15,317 nt of DNA from JBFKQC01 sp041627895 (GCA_041627895.1 JBFKQC010000087.1:1-15317), one strand, 5' to 3'; counted from the first letter of the stretch, positions 1 through 7,739 are shown. Notes: generated by a model not told the origin, from the letters alone. Translations and numbers: made by a program.

Positions 1-221
1 CCGGCGATCGCTCGCCGATCCTGTCGAAAACGCCCGTCGAGGGCGTTTTCGTCAACTGCGGCTGGGGCACCGGCGGCTTCAAGTCGATCCCCGGCTCGGG
101 CTGGGCGATGGCCGAACTGATCGCCAGGGGCGCCTCGCCGCTCGCCGCCGAATTCGGGCTCGAGCGCTTCCGCGAGGGCCGGTTCATCGACGAAAGCGTC
201 GCGGCCGGGGTGGCGCATTGA
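1..221 (+). CDS. soxB: Sarcosine oxidase beta subunit, C-terminal end (partial)
   Basis: This is the last 72 or so residues of the beta subunit of heterotetrameric sarcosine oxidase; the 5' part lies outside the window. Visible features are the glycine-rich stretch VNCGWGTGGFKSIPGSG, typical of the C-terminal end of the FAD-binding (DAO-type) beta subunit, and the tail RFIDESVAAGVAH before a TGA stop. In this family the beta subunit carries the flavins, including a covalently bound FMN, and oxidises sarcosine; those N-terminal residues cannot be seen here. The identification is supported by soxD, soxA and soxG downstream on the same strand. The oddity is that soxD does not follow directly: about 860 bases with another gene lie between. 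Confidence 0.93.
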   Translation, partial: GDRSPILSKTPVEGVFVNCGWGTGGFKSIPGSGWAMAELIARGASPLAAEFGLERFREGRFIDESVAAGVAH

Positions 222-233
222 TGCTGGGGGGCG

Positions 234-278
234 CAAAATTCTTCGAAGAATTTTGTCAAAAGTTTTCGAAAACTTTTG
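234..278. repeat. Twin 22-bp perfect palindromes after soxB
   Basis: Two perfect 22-bp palindromes stand side by side at 234-255 and 257-278, separated by one T. The first is CAAAATTCTTC followed by its exact reverse complement; the second is CAAAAGTTTTC followed by its exact reverse complement. Both have TTCGAA at the centre and similar CAAAA/TTTTG ends, so the two units look related. They are strikingly AT-rich in a GC-rich genome and start 13 bases after the soxB stop. In RNA each could fold into an 11-bp hairpin and might stop transcription or protect the soxB 3' end. From memory, similar palindromes recur between genes in Rhodobacterales; this was not checked. Confidence 0.85.
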
Positions 279-327
279 GCCCCCGCGCGTGCCGGGACGC
301 CCGGTCTTCGGGAAAGCGGTACGCGCG

Positions 328-343
328 GCGCGCTTCGGCGCGC
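328..343 (+). terminator. GC hairpin with TTCG loop, possible weak terminator
   Basis: A 6-bp stem GCGCGC closes a TTCG tetraloop and is followed by GTTTCGG. The TTCG loop is typical of very stable RNA hairpins, but only a three-base T run follows, so termination is uncertain. It lies between soxB and the small secreted protein gene at 481, downstream of the twin palindromes. Confidence 0.3.
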
Positions 344-413
344 GTTTCGGACGAAATCGCGGCCCTGTCGGACAAATACATGTGGACAACTCGGCCTGCA
401 TCCCTACCAGATG

Positions 414-442
414 TTGTGGCCTTCTACGCCGCCCGTCATACT
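414..442 (+). promoter_or_regulatory. Possible sigma-70 promoter for the secreted protein gene
   Basis: TTGTGG (414-419) and CATACT (437-442) are 17 bases apart, which fits -35 and -10 boxes with three and four of six matches to consensus. A start near 449 would give a leader of about 32 bases before the ATG at 481. The match is weak and could be chance. Confidence 0.3.
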
Positions 443-477
443 TGCACCCACCCCAGTCGCAGCTATCGAGGTGCAAG
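441..477. promoter_or_regulatory. 8-bp inverted repeat over the -10 region and RBS of the 481 gene
   Basis: CTTGCACC (441-448) is exactly mirrored by GGTGCAAG (470-477), with 21 bases between. The right arm contains part of the Shine-Dalgarno sequence GAGGTG (468-473) of the gene starting at 481. If the transcript starts upstream of 441, the arms could pair and hide the ribosome site; otherwise this could be an operator. Inverted repeats of this length are expected by chance somewhere in a window this size, so the case rests on position only. Confidence 0.3.
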
Positions 478-480
478 ACC

Positions 481-993
481 ATGATCCGTCAACTGGTGAC
501 GTCCCTGGCCCTTTCGGCCGCGCTTCTGGCGCCTCTGCCCGCCGCCGCGATCCCGGACGGCAACACGATGAAGCTCAGCTTTGGCGGCTTCGACGTCTAC
601 GGCACCTATACCAAGCGCTCCTGCGCCGCGCAGACCTTCCTGCGCTCCGCCCGCGGTGAGCGCATCGGCTTTTCGATCTACTGGGTGCCGGGCCGGTCGC
701 TTTACGTGATGACCAAGCATCGCGGCTATGCCCGCGCCGGCGGCCGGCAGCAGGTGCAGTTCCGCTTTCCCGGCGGAGAGGCGATGGCCTTCGCCATGAA
801 GCGCAGGGGCGAGCGCGTGCAGGCCGATATCGGCTTCGGCGCGACCGCCAGGAAGCTCTACAAGCTGATCGAGGCGAACCGCAGCCTCCGCATCGAGCTT
901 CCGGGCGTCGGTGATGCGGTCGATGTCGACCTCTCGCGCCGGCGCGAGCTGGAATCGGCGATGCGCCACTGCCGCGACTGGCTGAAATCCTGA
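481..993 (+). CDS. Small secreted protein of unknown function
   Basis: A 170-residue protein that I do not recognise. Residues 1-23 form a clear Sec signal peptide: positive MIRQ, a hydrophobic core, then a cleavage site around PAAA before IPDG, so the mature protein of about 147 residues is probably periplasmic. It has two cysteines, C48 (in TKRSCAAQ) and C164 (in MRHCRDWL), which could form a disulfide linking the start and end of the domain. The mature part is basic and appears rich in beta strands, with a YWVPGRSLYVMT segment near residues 67-78. The ATG at 481 was chosen because it gives the signal peptide and has GAGGTG about seven bases upstream; an upstream extension would bury the signal peptide. 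The gene is co-oriented with the sox genes but interrupts them, and nothing in it points to sarcosine metabolism. Confidence 0.75.
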   Translation: MIRQLVTSLALSAALLAPLPAAAIPDGNTMKLSFGGFDVYGTYTKRSCAAQTFLRSARGERIGFSIYWVPGRSLYVMTKHRGYARAGGRQQVQFRFPGGEAMAFAMKRRGERVQADIGFGATARKLYKLIEANRSLRIELPGVGDAVDVDLSRRRELESAMRHCRDWLKS

Positions 994-1016
994 GGACCCG
1001 AAATGCTGCACTGCAG

Positions 1017-1052
1017 TACCGACGCAATACCGACGTAATACCGACTCGATAC
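1017..1052. repeat. Three tandem 11-bp repeats upstream of soxD
   Basis: TACCGACGCAA, TACCGACGTAA and TACCGACTCGA follow each other without gaps at 1017-1049, with a further TAC at 1050-1052. The first two copies differ at one base and the third at three or four. An 11-base period is close to one helical turn, so the TACCGAC cores would face one side of the DNA, as expected for cooperative binding by a regulator. The block ends 25 bases before the soxD ATG, inside the 84-base gap after the secreted protein gene. Confidence 0.6.
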
Positions 1053-1077
1053 ATATGCCCAGAATCCGGCCCCAGAC

Positions 1078-1407
1078 ATGCTGATCCTGCACTGCCCCTG
1101 TTGCGGCGTCGACGCCGACGAAACCGAGCTTGCCGCGGGCGGCGAGGCGCACCTGAAGCGCTTTGGCCCCGGCTCGGAAGACGCTGATTTCGAAGGATAT
1201 CTTTTCCTTCGCGAGAACCCGAAGGGCGTGCATTTCGAGCGCTGGCGGCACGTCGCGGGCTGCGGCAAGTGGTTCCACGCCGCGCGCTGCACCGTCACGC
1301 TCGAGGTTTTCGGCACCTATCCCGCGCAAACCCTTGAACCGCCACGGGAAATTCTCGATGCGATCGGCGCGAAACGGCCGGGCTGGTCGTGGAGGACGCT
1401 GTCATGA
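1078..1407 (+). CDS. soxD: Sarcosine oxidase delta subunit
   Basis: The 109-residue delta subunit of heterotetrameric sarcosine oxidase, a small zinc-binding protein with a structural role in the complex. The family's zinc ligands are visible: C6 and C9 in HCPCCG near the N-terminus, and H58 and C62 in WRHVAGCGKWF. The length is normal for the family, and the end (AKRPGWSWRT) is typical. The ATG at 1078 starts right at the conserved MLILHCPCCG; there is no strong Shine-Dalgarno sequence in front of it. The stop overlaps the soxA start as ATGA, so soxD and soxA are translationally coupled. The 84 bases upstream hold the 11-bp tandem repeats, which may mark a separate promoter for soxDAG. Confidence 0.95.
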   Translation: MLILHCPCCGVDADETELAAGGEAHLKRFGPGSEDADFEGYLFLRENPKGVHFERWRHVAGCGKWFHAARCTVTLEVFGTYPAQTLEPPREILDAIGAKRPGWSWRTLS

Positions 1408-4400
1408 GCACCCGTCTCGCCACCGGCGGCCGCCATATCGACCGCGCCCGCGCCGTGGAATTTTCCTTCAACGGCAAGCGGTTATCCGGTTTCGCCGGCG
1501 ACACGCTCGCCTCGGCGCTTCTGGCCGGCGGCCAGACGCTTGTCGGGCGCTCGTTCAAGTACCACCGCCCCCGCGGCATCGTGGCCAGCGGTCCCGAAGA
1601 GCCCAACGCCCTGGTAAACCTCGGAAAATCCGGCCGGTTCGAGCCCAACCAGCGCGCCACCACGACCGAGCTTTTCGACGGGCTCGAAGCCACCAGCCAG
1701 AACCACTGGCCCTCGCTCGAATTCGACGTGGGCGTGATCAACAACCACCTCAGCCGGTTCTTCCCGGCGGGGTTCTACTACAAGACCTTCATGGCGCCCC
1801 GCGCCGCCTGGAAGCACATTTTCGAGCCGATCATCCGCCGTTCCGCGGGCCTGGGAAAGGCGCCGAAGGACCGCGACGCCGACATCTACGAGCATTTCCA
1901 TGCCCATGTGGACGTGCTGGTGATCGGCGGCGGCATCGCCGGGCTGGCGGCCGCGCGCCAGGCCGGCGCGGCGGGCGCGCAGGTACTGCTGGTCGAGCAG
2001 TCGCCGCACTGGGGCGGCCGCGCGCCGGTCGACGGCGCAGAGATCGACGGAATGGACGCTGGGGATTGGGTGAAGAACACCGTCGAAGAGCTTGAAGGAA
2101 TGGAGAATATCCGCCTGCGCACCCGCGCGATGGGGGCCGGGGTTTACGACCACGGCTATGCGCTGGTCTACGAGCGGCTCTCCGACCACGCGCCCGAGGA
2201 TGGCCGCCCGCGCCACCGGCTGTGGAAGGTCCGCGCGCGCCAGATCGTCACCGCCACGGGCGCCATCGAGCGGCCCCTGTCCTTTGCGATGAACGACCTG
2301 CCGGGCGTGATGCTGGCATCGGCGGTGCGCGACTATGTGGTCAACCACGCCGTCTCGCCCGGCGACCGCACGGTCGTGGTGACCAACAACGACGACGCCT
2401 ACCGCACCGCCATCGCGCTGAAAGAGGCCGGGCTGGAAGTGCCGGCAATCATCGACGCAAGGCCGCAGGCGCAGGGCCCGCTGATCGAGGCCGCGCGCGG
2501 CCTGGGCATCCGCATCGAATTCGGCCGCGCGGTCGCCAAGGTCAGGGGCAGTGCGCGGGTCGAGGGCGTGGCGGTCGCCACCCAGGCGGGCGAGGGCGCG
2601 GTGCTGGAGGATATCGCCTGCGACGCCGTGGCGATGTCGGGCGGCTGGTCGCCGGTCGTGCATCTCTGGTCGCATTGCGGCGGAAAGCTCGTTTGGGACG
2701 AGGCGCATCACCACTTCCGCCCGGACCCCGAAAAGGCCCCGACCGGCGCCGATGGCGCGGCATTCGTGCGCGCCGCGGGCACCGCCAACGGCGCGATGAC
2801 GACCGCCGAGGCGCTGGCCGACGCCGACGCGCAGGGCCGCGCCGCCGCCGAGGCCACGGGCCACACGAAACGCCGCAAGGCCGTGCCCAGGGCCGCGGCC
2901 GAGGACTTTGCGCCGATGGCGCCGGTCTGGATGATGCCGCAGGGCGCCGACATCAAGCTGCGCCAGAAAATGTGGCTGGACTACCAGAACGACGTGAAGG
3001 TCTCGGACGTGCAGCTTGCCGCGCGAGAGGGCTTCGAATCGGTCGAGCACACCAAGCGCTACACCACGCTCGGCATGGCGACCGATCAGGGCAAGCTCAG
3101 CAACATCAACGGCTTGGCCGTGCTGGCCGGCAGCCTGAACGAGCCGATCCCGCAGGTCGGCACCACCACCTTCCGCCCGCCCTACACGCCGATCTCGATG
3201 GGTGCCATCGCCGGCGAGGCGCGCGGCGAGATCTTCCAGCCGCTCAGGCGCACCCCGATGCACGACTGGCACGAGGCCAACGGCGCCTATTGGGAACCCG
3301 TCGGCCACTGGCGCCGGCCTTATTGCTATCAGCGCGACGGCGAAGGCATCGAGGACGCGGTGCATCGCGAGGTCCGCAACACGCGCAACAATGTCGGGCT
3401 GCTGGACGCCTCGACGCTGGGCAAGATCCTGGTGAAAGGACCCGACGCCGGCAAGTTCCTCGACATGATGTACACCAACATGATGTCGACGCTGAAGCCG
3501 GGGCGCTGCCGCTACGGGCTGATGTGCACCGAAAACGGGTTTCTGACCGACGATGGCGTCGTCGCGCGGCTCGACGAAGACACCTTCCTTTGCCACACCA
3601 CATCGGGCGGCGCCGACCGCATCCATGGCCACATGGAGGAATGGCTGCAGACCGAGTGGTGGGACTGGAAGGTCTACACCGCGAACCTCACCGAGCAGTA
3701 TGCCCAGGTCGGCGTGGTCGGCCCGATGGCGCGCGAGGTGCTCGAACTGATGGGCGGCATGGACGTCTCGGCCGAGGCGCTGCCGTTCATGGCCTTCGCG
3801 GACGGCGTGCTGGCCGGCTTCAACGTCCGCGTCTACCGCATCAGTTTCTCGGGGGAAATGTCGTTCGAGATCGCCGTCGACGCGCACAAGGGCCGCGCCT
3901 TCTGGGACGCGGTGCTGGAGGCCGGCGCCGAGTTCGGCGCGATGCCCTACGGCACCGAGGCGCTGCACATCATGCGCGCCGAGAAGGGGTTCATCATGAT
4001 CGGCGACGAGACCGACGGCACGGTGATCCCGCAGGACCTGGGCCTGGATTGGGCGATCTCTAAGAAGAAGGCGGATTACCTCGGCAAGCGCGCGCAGGAG
4101 CGGTCGCACATGACCGATCCCGACCGTTGGCAGCTGGTCGGGCTCGAGACCGAGGACGGATCGGTCCTGCCCGACGGCGCCTACGCGGCGGCCGATGGCG
4201 AGAACGCCAACGGGCAGAAGAACGTGCAGGGCCGGGTGACCTCGACCTACCATTCGCCGACGCTGGGCAAGGGCATCGCCATGGGGCTGGTGAAACGCGG
4301 ACCCGACCGGATGGGCGAGGTGCTGGCGTTTCATGGCACCGGCGGCAGGACCTACAGGGCGAAGATCGTCAGCCCGGTGTTCTACGACCCCGAGGGGGAG

Positions 4401-4415
4401 AAGCAGAATGTCTGA
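1404..4415 (+). CDS. soxA: Sarcosine oxidase alpha subunit
   Basis: The 1003-residue alpha subunit, of normal family length. Residues about 15-110 match the N-terminal ferredoxin-like (Fer2_4) domain, here without a 2Fe-2S cysteine cluster. Residues 171-200 contain the Rossmann motif GGGIAG (175-180), the start of the dinucleotide-binding domain, which in characterised enzymes binds NAD+. From about residue 620 to the end is a GcvT-like aminomethyltransferase domain, which passes the methylene group from sarcosine to tetrahydrofolate and gives 5,10-methylene-THF. The start was set at ATG 1404 rather than 1389 because GGAGGA (1391-1396) is a good ribosome site seven bases before it and because it forms the usual ATGA overlap with soxD. 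The 3' end overlaps soxG by eight bases. Together with beta, gamma and delta it forms the cytoplasmic tetramer that converts sarcosine to glycine and hydrogen peroxide. Confidence 0.97.
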   Translation: MSTRLATGGRHIDRARAVEFSFNGKRLSGFAGDTLASALLAGGQTLVGRSFKYHRPRGIVASGPEEPNALVNLGKSGRFEPNQRATTTELFDGLEATSQNHWPSLEFDVGVINNHLSRFFPAGFYYKTFMAPRAAWKHIFEPIIRRSAGLGKAPKDRDADIYEHFHAHVDVLVIGGGIAGLAAARQAGAAGAQVLLVEQSPHWGGRAPVDGAEIDGMDAGDWVKNTVEELEGMENIRLRTRAMGAGVYDHGYALVYERLSDHAPEDGRPRHRLWKVRARQIVTATGAIERPLSFAMNDLPGVMLASAVRDYVVNHAVSPGDRTVVVTNNDDAYRTAIALKEAGLEVPAIIDARPQAQGPLIEAARGLGIRIEFGRAVAKVRGSARVEGVAVATQAGEGAVLEDIACDAVAMSGGWSPVVHLWSHCGGKLVWDEAHHHFRPDPEKAPTGADGAAFVRAAGTANGAMTTAEALADADAQGRAAAEATGHTKRRKAVPRAAAEDFAPMAPVWMMPQGADIKLRQKMWLDYQNDVKVSDVQLAAREGFESVEHTKRYTTLGMATDQGKLSNINGLAVLAGSLNEPIPQVGTTTFRPPYTPISMGAIAGEARGEIFQPLRRTPMHDWHEANGAYWEPVGHWRRPYCYQRDGEGIEDAVHREVRNTRNNVGLLDASTLGKILVKGPDAGKFLDMMYTNMMSTLKPGRCRYGLMCTENGFLTDDGVVARLDEDTFLCHTTSGGADRIHGHMEEWLQTEWWDWKVYTANLTEQYAQVGVVGPMAREVLELMGGMDVSAEALPFMAFADGVLAGFNVRVYRISFSGEMSFEIAVDAHKGRAFWDAVLEAGAEFGAMPYGTEALHIMRAEKGFIMIGDETDGTVIPQDLGLDWAISKKKADYLGKRAQERSHMTDPDRWQLVGLETEDGSVLPDGAYAAADGENANGQKNVQGRVTSTYHSPTLGKGIAMGLVKRGPDRMGEVLAFHGTGGRTYRAKIVSPVFYDPEGEKQNV

Positions 4416-4977
4416 GACCGCCGTCTCGCCGCTTGCCGGCGCCGTCTACGAGGGCTTTGCGCGGGTCGCCGATGCCGGCCCCCGCGGCATGATCACGATC
4501 CGGGGCGATCTGGCCTCGACCGAGGTGAAGAACGCCGCGACCGGCGTCGCGGGCGTCGATTTCCCGGGGCGGGGCGAGGCCAACTGCGTGGGCGAAAAGG
4601 GCATTCTCTGGATGTCGCCCGACGAAATTCTGGTGCTTTGCCCCTACGGCGAGGTGGCCGAAACGCTGGCGACGGTCGAGGCGACGCTCGCCGGCAAGCA
4701 CCACCTCGCCGCCAACGTGTCGGATGCACGGGCGCTGATCACCGTGACCGGCGTCGACGCGCGCGAAGCGATCGCCAAGCTGACGCCGGCCGATGTCTCG
4801 CCCGCCGCGTTCCGGCCCGGGCAGGTCCGCCGCACCAGGCTTGCGCAGGTCCCGGCGGCGTTCTGGATGACCGGCGAGGAAAGCTTCGACGTGATCTGCT
4901 TCCGCTCGGTCGCGCGCTACGTCTTCGGCATCCTTCAGGCAGCCGCGATACCGGGCAGCGAGGTCGGGTACTTCTGA
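4408..4977 (+). CDS. soxG: Sarcosine oxidase gamma subunit
   Basis: A 189-residue protein matching the gamma subunit, which resembles the GcvT/YgfZ fold and packs against the other subunits. Recognisable segments are GPRGMITIRGDL (about residues 24-35), LWMSPDEILVL near residue 70, and the C-terminal ESFDVICFRSVARYVFGIL. The ATG at 4408 was chosen because GGGGGAG (4394-4400) lies seven bases upstream and it overlaps the end of soxA by eight bases, implying coupled translation. It is the last gene of the operon here; the next gene faces it from the other strand after only 22 bases. No clear T-rich terminator is visible in that gap. Confidence 0.93.
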   Translation: MSETAVSPLAGAVYEGFARVADAGPRGMITIRGDLASTEVKNAATGVAGVDFPGRGEANCVGEKGILWMSPDEILVLCPYGEVAETLATVEATLAGKHHLAANVSDARALITVTGVDAREAIAKLTPADVSPAAFRPGQVRRTRLAQVPAAFWMTGEESFDVICFRSVARYVFGILQAAAIPGSEVGYF

Positions 4978-4999
4978 CCCCGCGGCCGGGCGCGCGCGC

Positions 5000-6814
5000 C
5001 TATTGCGCCCCCTCCGGCAACGGCAGGCGCAGGCTTTCGAGGAAGGTGATCACGTCGGCCTGGTCGCTGGCCGGCAGCGCGGTGAAAGCGTCGATCACCG
5101 GGTTCGCCTCGGAGCCCTCGGAACGGTGCAGCAGGATCGCTTCCGTCAGCGTCCGGGCGCGGCCGTCGTGCATCCACGGCCCGCTGTCGTTCACGCCCCA
5201 CAGCACGCGGGTGACGAAGACCGGCGGCGCTATGGCCAGCCCCGCGACGTCCGAGCCCTGCGGCGCCGGGTCCTGCAGCGCCACGCCCATCGCGTGCTGC
5301 CGCAAGTCCGAGAACAGCGGCACGTCGACCGATCCGTCGGCGTTTGCCGCAAGCCGCGGAAACACGTGCGGCAGGATCGCCGGGTCGCGGGCCAGGTTCA
5401 GGTCGATCTGGTAGTTCCCGGCCTTCAGGTCGTCCGCCTCGACCATGTCCAGCACCGGCTGCATCGCCGCCCAGACACCGGTGGGCGTGGCACCCGCGGC
5501 ATTCAGCGCCGCCTGCACCGAGGCGTCCGAGACGACCTGCGGAAACAGCGTCTCGAAGGCCGCGAGCGGCTCGACCTCGACGCCGGGCGGCAGGGCGTTG
5601 ACCAGCGTCGCGGTCTCTGCCGGGCAGTCGTCGGGCGATCCGACATCGGGCACCGGCGGCGTCACGATCGTCAGCACCGGCCGGGTCAGCGTCAGCGAGG
5701 TCGCGTGGCACGAGGCGCACATCCGTTCCGATCCGGCGGGCAGGCCGGCCGCGGACAGCGCCGCGGCGGACCCGTCGAAGACCGCCAGCCCCCTGGCCAC
5801 CGCGGCCTCGTCGCCGGCGGGGATCTGCTGCACCGGCGGGCGGGTCATCGCCACATAGGCCGTCAGCGCCGAGACCGAGCCCAGCGACACCTCCGACGCC
5901 TTGCCGTCGAAGTCGCAGTCGAAGCTGCCGACCTTCTCGACCGCCTGCAGGCTGAAGTGGAAATCCAGCGCGTCGCGCACGAAGTGCCGCACGCTCGAGG
6001 CGATGCCCTTCCACTGGAACGGCCGCACCACGAGGTCTGCCGAAACCCCGGTGACACCCGAGGTGTCGTCGCTGAACGTCCCGGCGCCCGCGTCGAAGCT
6101 GGTGGCGAAGGTGCCGAAATCGAGCCCCTTCGACGACAGCGCGATGCGCGCCAAGGTCCCGGGCGTCTTCTGCGCGACCAGCCGCGCCGCCTCGGCCTGC
6201 GCCGCAAGGTCATAGGTCATCTCGGTCGCCAGCGCGTTGGTATAGCCGGTGCCGAAGACATGCGGCGGATTGCGCACCAGCATCACCGCGCGCGCCGGGT
6301 ATTCCGAGTTGATGAAGGCGTTGGTGGAAAACCCGCCGGCGCCGCCGGGCGTGAAGGGCTTGCGCACCATGCCGGAGCCGGACTGGCCGGGTGCGGTGTA
6401 GGTGCCGATCGAGCTGTGGCAGTCGTAGCAACTGGTCGCGCCCAGCCCGTTGAGCTTGATGAACGGGTACTCGTAGAGATAGCCCAGTGCGGCGTCCTGG
6501 CGGGCCAGGCTGGTCATCGGCGCGGGCCAGGGATAGGGCCAGAACGCGTGGCGCTGAAACGCGCGAGGCCCGTCATGGCCCTCGCCCAGCCCGTCGCCCG
6601 TGGCCTCCGGCCCGGCCGGGGTGAAGGGCACGTTGAAATACTGCTGCCCGGATTCCAGCACCTTCGACAGCGGATAACCGCCCGCGACCAGCGTCGACTG
6701 GTCGATCTCCAGCGCCGGGTCGAAGGCGTTGTCCTGCGCCGTGGCGGGCAGGGCGAGGATCACAAGCGCGAGCGCGGCGGCGGCACGCGGCGAAGGGATC
6801 GGTCTGCGGGTCAT
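5000..6814 (-). CDS. Periplasmic di-heme cytochrome c, DHOR/MauG-like oxidoreductase
   Basis: A 604-residue exported protein with two heme c sites: CYDCH (C129, C132, H133) and CASCH (C366, C369, H370). Residues 1-26 form a Sec signal peptide ending in PATAQ. The C-terminal third, with DLRQHAMG, then VLWGVNDSGPWMHDGRARTLTEAI and a closing DVITFLESL helix, is the pattern of the di-heme oxidoreductase (DHOR) family related to MauG and bacterial cytochrome c peroxidases. The spacing of about 237 residues between hemes is longer than in simple CcpA proteins. The start at 6814 was chosen for the signal peptide and an AGGA ribosome site about eight bases upstream on this strand. The reaction is unknown; peroxidase-like electron transfer is the family-based guess. 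It is convergent with soxG and divergent from sodB. Confidence 0.8.
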   Translation of the reverse strand: MTRRPIPSPRAAAALALVILALPATAQDNAFDPALEIDQSTLVAGGYPLSKVLESGQQYFNVPFTPAGPEATGDGLGEGHDGPRAFQRHAFWPYPWPAPMTSLARQDAALGYLYEYPFIKLNGLGATSCYDCHSSIGTYTAPGQSGSGMVRKPFTPGGAGGFSTNAFINSEYPARAVMLVRNPPHVFGTGYTNALATEMTYDLAAQAEAARLVAQKTPGTLARIALSSKGLDFGTFATSFDAGAGTFSDDTSGVTGVSADLVVRPFQWKGIASSVRHFVRDALDFHFSLQAVEKVGSFDCDFDGKASEVSLGSVSALTAYVAMTRPPVQQIPAGDEAAVARGLAVFDGSAAALSAAGLPAGSERMCASCHATSLTLTRPVLTIVTPPVPDVGSPDDCPAETATLVNALPPGVEVEPLAAFETLFPQVVSDASVQAALNAAGATPTGVWAAMQPVLDMVEADDLKAGNYQIDLNLARDPAILPHVFPRLAANADGSVDVPLFSDLRQHAMGVALQDPAPQGSDVAGLAIAPPVFVTRVLWGVNDSGPWMHDGRARTLTEAILLHRSEGSEANPVIDAFTALPASDQADVITFLESLRLPLPEGAQ

Positions 6815-7118
6815 GGTCTGGTCCTGGAAAATGGGATCGGGATCGGGAAAGGATGTGGCGAAGGCACTGAAACGAATGCGGGTCCGCGCAGGGCGCGGCG
6901 CCCGGCAGGCAAGGCCCTGCGCCCCGGCTTCGGGGTCAATGCTAGCAAAGACGCGGTTGTTCGAAAGTCTTGCAGGTGACGTTCTGGTTGTGCACGCGCC
7001 GCCGGGCGCCGGATCCGGGCTTTCCCCGGGCCGGGGGACGCTTTGCCCTTGACCTTGCCCCGTCCGGCCCGCCATCAAGCAGCAGATTTCATGAACTGCC
7101 AGAATGGGGGGACCTGAC
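6815..7118. other. Divergent intergenic region between cytochrome and sodB genes
   Basis: These 304 bases must hold the promoters of the two divergent genes. No coding region with convincing protein character is visible on either strand. TTGACC at 7049-7054 could be a -35 box for sodB, but the sequence 17 bases on, CCATCA, is a poor -10. AAGAC and GTCTT arms around 6948-6971 make a small inverted repeat. A GGGGGGA ribosome site (7105-7111) precedes the sodB ATG. No clear operator was found. Confidence 0.5.
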
Positions 7119-7718
7119 ATGGCCTTCGAACTTCCCGACCTTCCTTATGCCCACGACGCGCTGGCCGCCGGTGGCATGTCGAAGGAAACGCTCGAATACC
7201 ACCACGACCTGCACCACAAGGCCTATGTCGACAACGGCAACAAGCTGATCGCCGGCACCGAGTGGGAATCGAAGAGCCTCGAAGAGATCGTCACCGGCAC
7301 CTACCAGAAGGGCGCGGTGGCGCAGAACGGCATCTTCAACAACATCAGCCAGCTTTGGAACCACAACCAGTTCTGGCAGATGATGGGACCGAACTCGGGC
7401 GCGATGCCGGGCGAGCTGGAGCGTGCGATCACCGAGTCGTTCGGTTCGGTCGACAAGTTCAAGGCGGATTTCACCGCCGCGGGCGTGGGCCAGTTCGGCT
7501 CGGGCTGGTGCTGGCTGGTGAAGAACGCCGACGGCTCGCTGGCCGTCACCAAGACCGAGAACGGCGTGAACCCGCTCTGCTTCGGGCAGACCGCGCTGCT
7601 GGGCTGCGACGTGTGGGAGCATTCCTACTACATCGACTTCCGCAACAAGCGCCCGGCCTACCTGGAGAACTTCCTGAACAAGCTGGTGAACTGGGAAAAC
7701 GTGGCCTCGCGCCTCTGA
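7119..7718 (+). CDS. sodB: Superoxide dismutase, iron type
   Basis: A 199-residue cytoplasmic enzyme that converts superoxide to hydrogen peroxide and oxygen. The four metal ligands are readable: H28 (EYHHDLHHKAYV), H82 (QLWNHNQFW), and D164 and H168 (DVWEHSYY). Q78, directly before LWNH, takes the place of the second-shell glutamine of iron enzymes (E. coli SodB Q69), and no NQD-type glutamine is seen near residue 149, so the iron type is favoured. Alphaproteobacterial members can be cambialistic, so manganese use is not excluded. The ATG at 7119 was chosen because MAFELPDLPYA is the conserved N-terminus and a G-rich ribosome site lies just upstream; an ATG 15 bases earlier sits inside that site. 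It is a single gene with its own terminator. Confidence 0.96.
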   Translation: MAFELPDLPYAHDALAAGGMSKETLEYHHDLHHKAYVDNGNKLIAGTEWESKSLEEIVTGTYQKGAVAQNGIFNNISQLWNHNQFWQMMGPNSGAMPGELERAITESFGSVDKFKADFTAAGVGQFGSGWCWLVKNADGSLAVTKTENGVNPLCFGQTALLGCDVWEHSYYIDFRNKRPAYLENFLNKLVNWENVASRL

Positions 7719-7739
7719 TCCCCTTCGGCATCGCACGAC

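Noticed and set aside
222..480. Short coding frames between soxB and the 481 gene
   Set aside because: They run through the palindromes and have no ribosome site or protein-like composition.
1389..1403. Earlier ATG at 1389 as the soxA start
   Set aside because: It would place the ribosome site GGAGGA inside the gene and lacks one of its own; the ATGA overlap start at 1404 fits better.
1482..4334. Very long - strand open frame opposite soxA
   Set aside because: It is the mirror of a real gene with strong third-position GC bias. Its predicted protein is rich in R, H, A and V without any motif, and soxA is certain.
5003..6979. Long + strand open frame opposite the cytochrome gene
   Set aside because: It is low-complexity R/G/A-rich protein, while the - strand frame has a signal peptide and two CxxCH sites.
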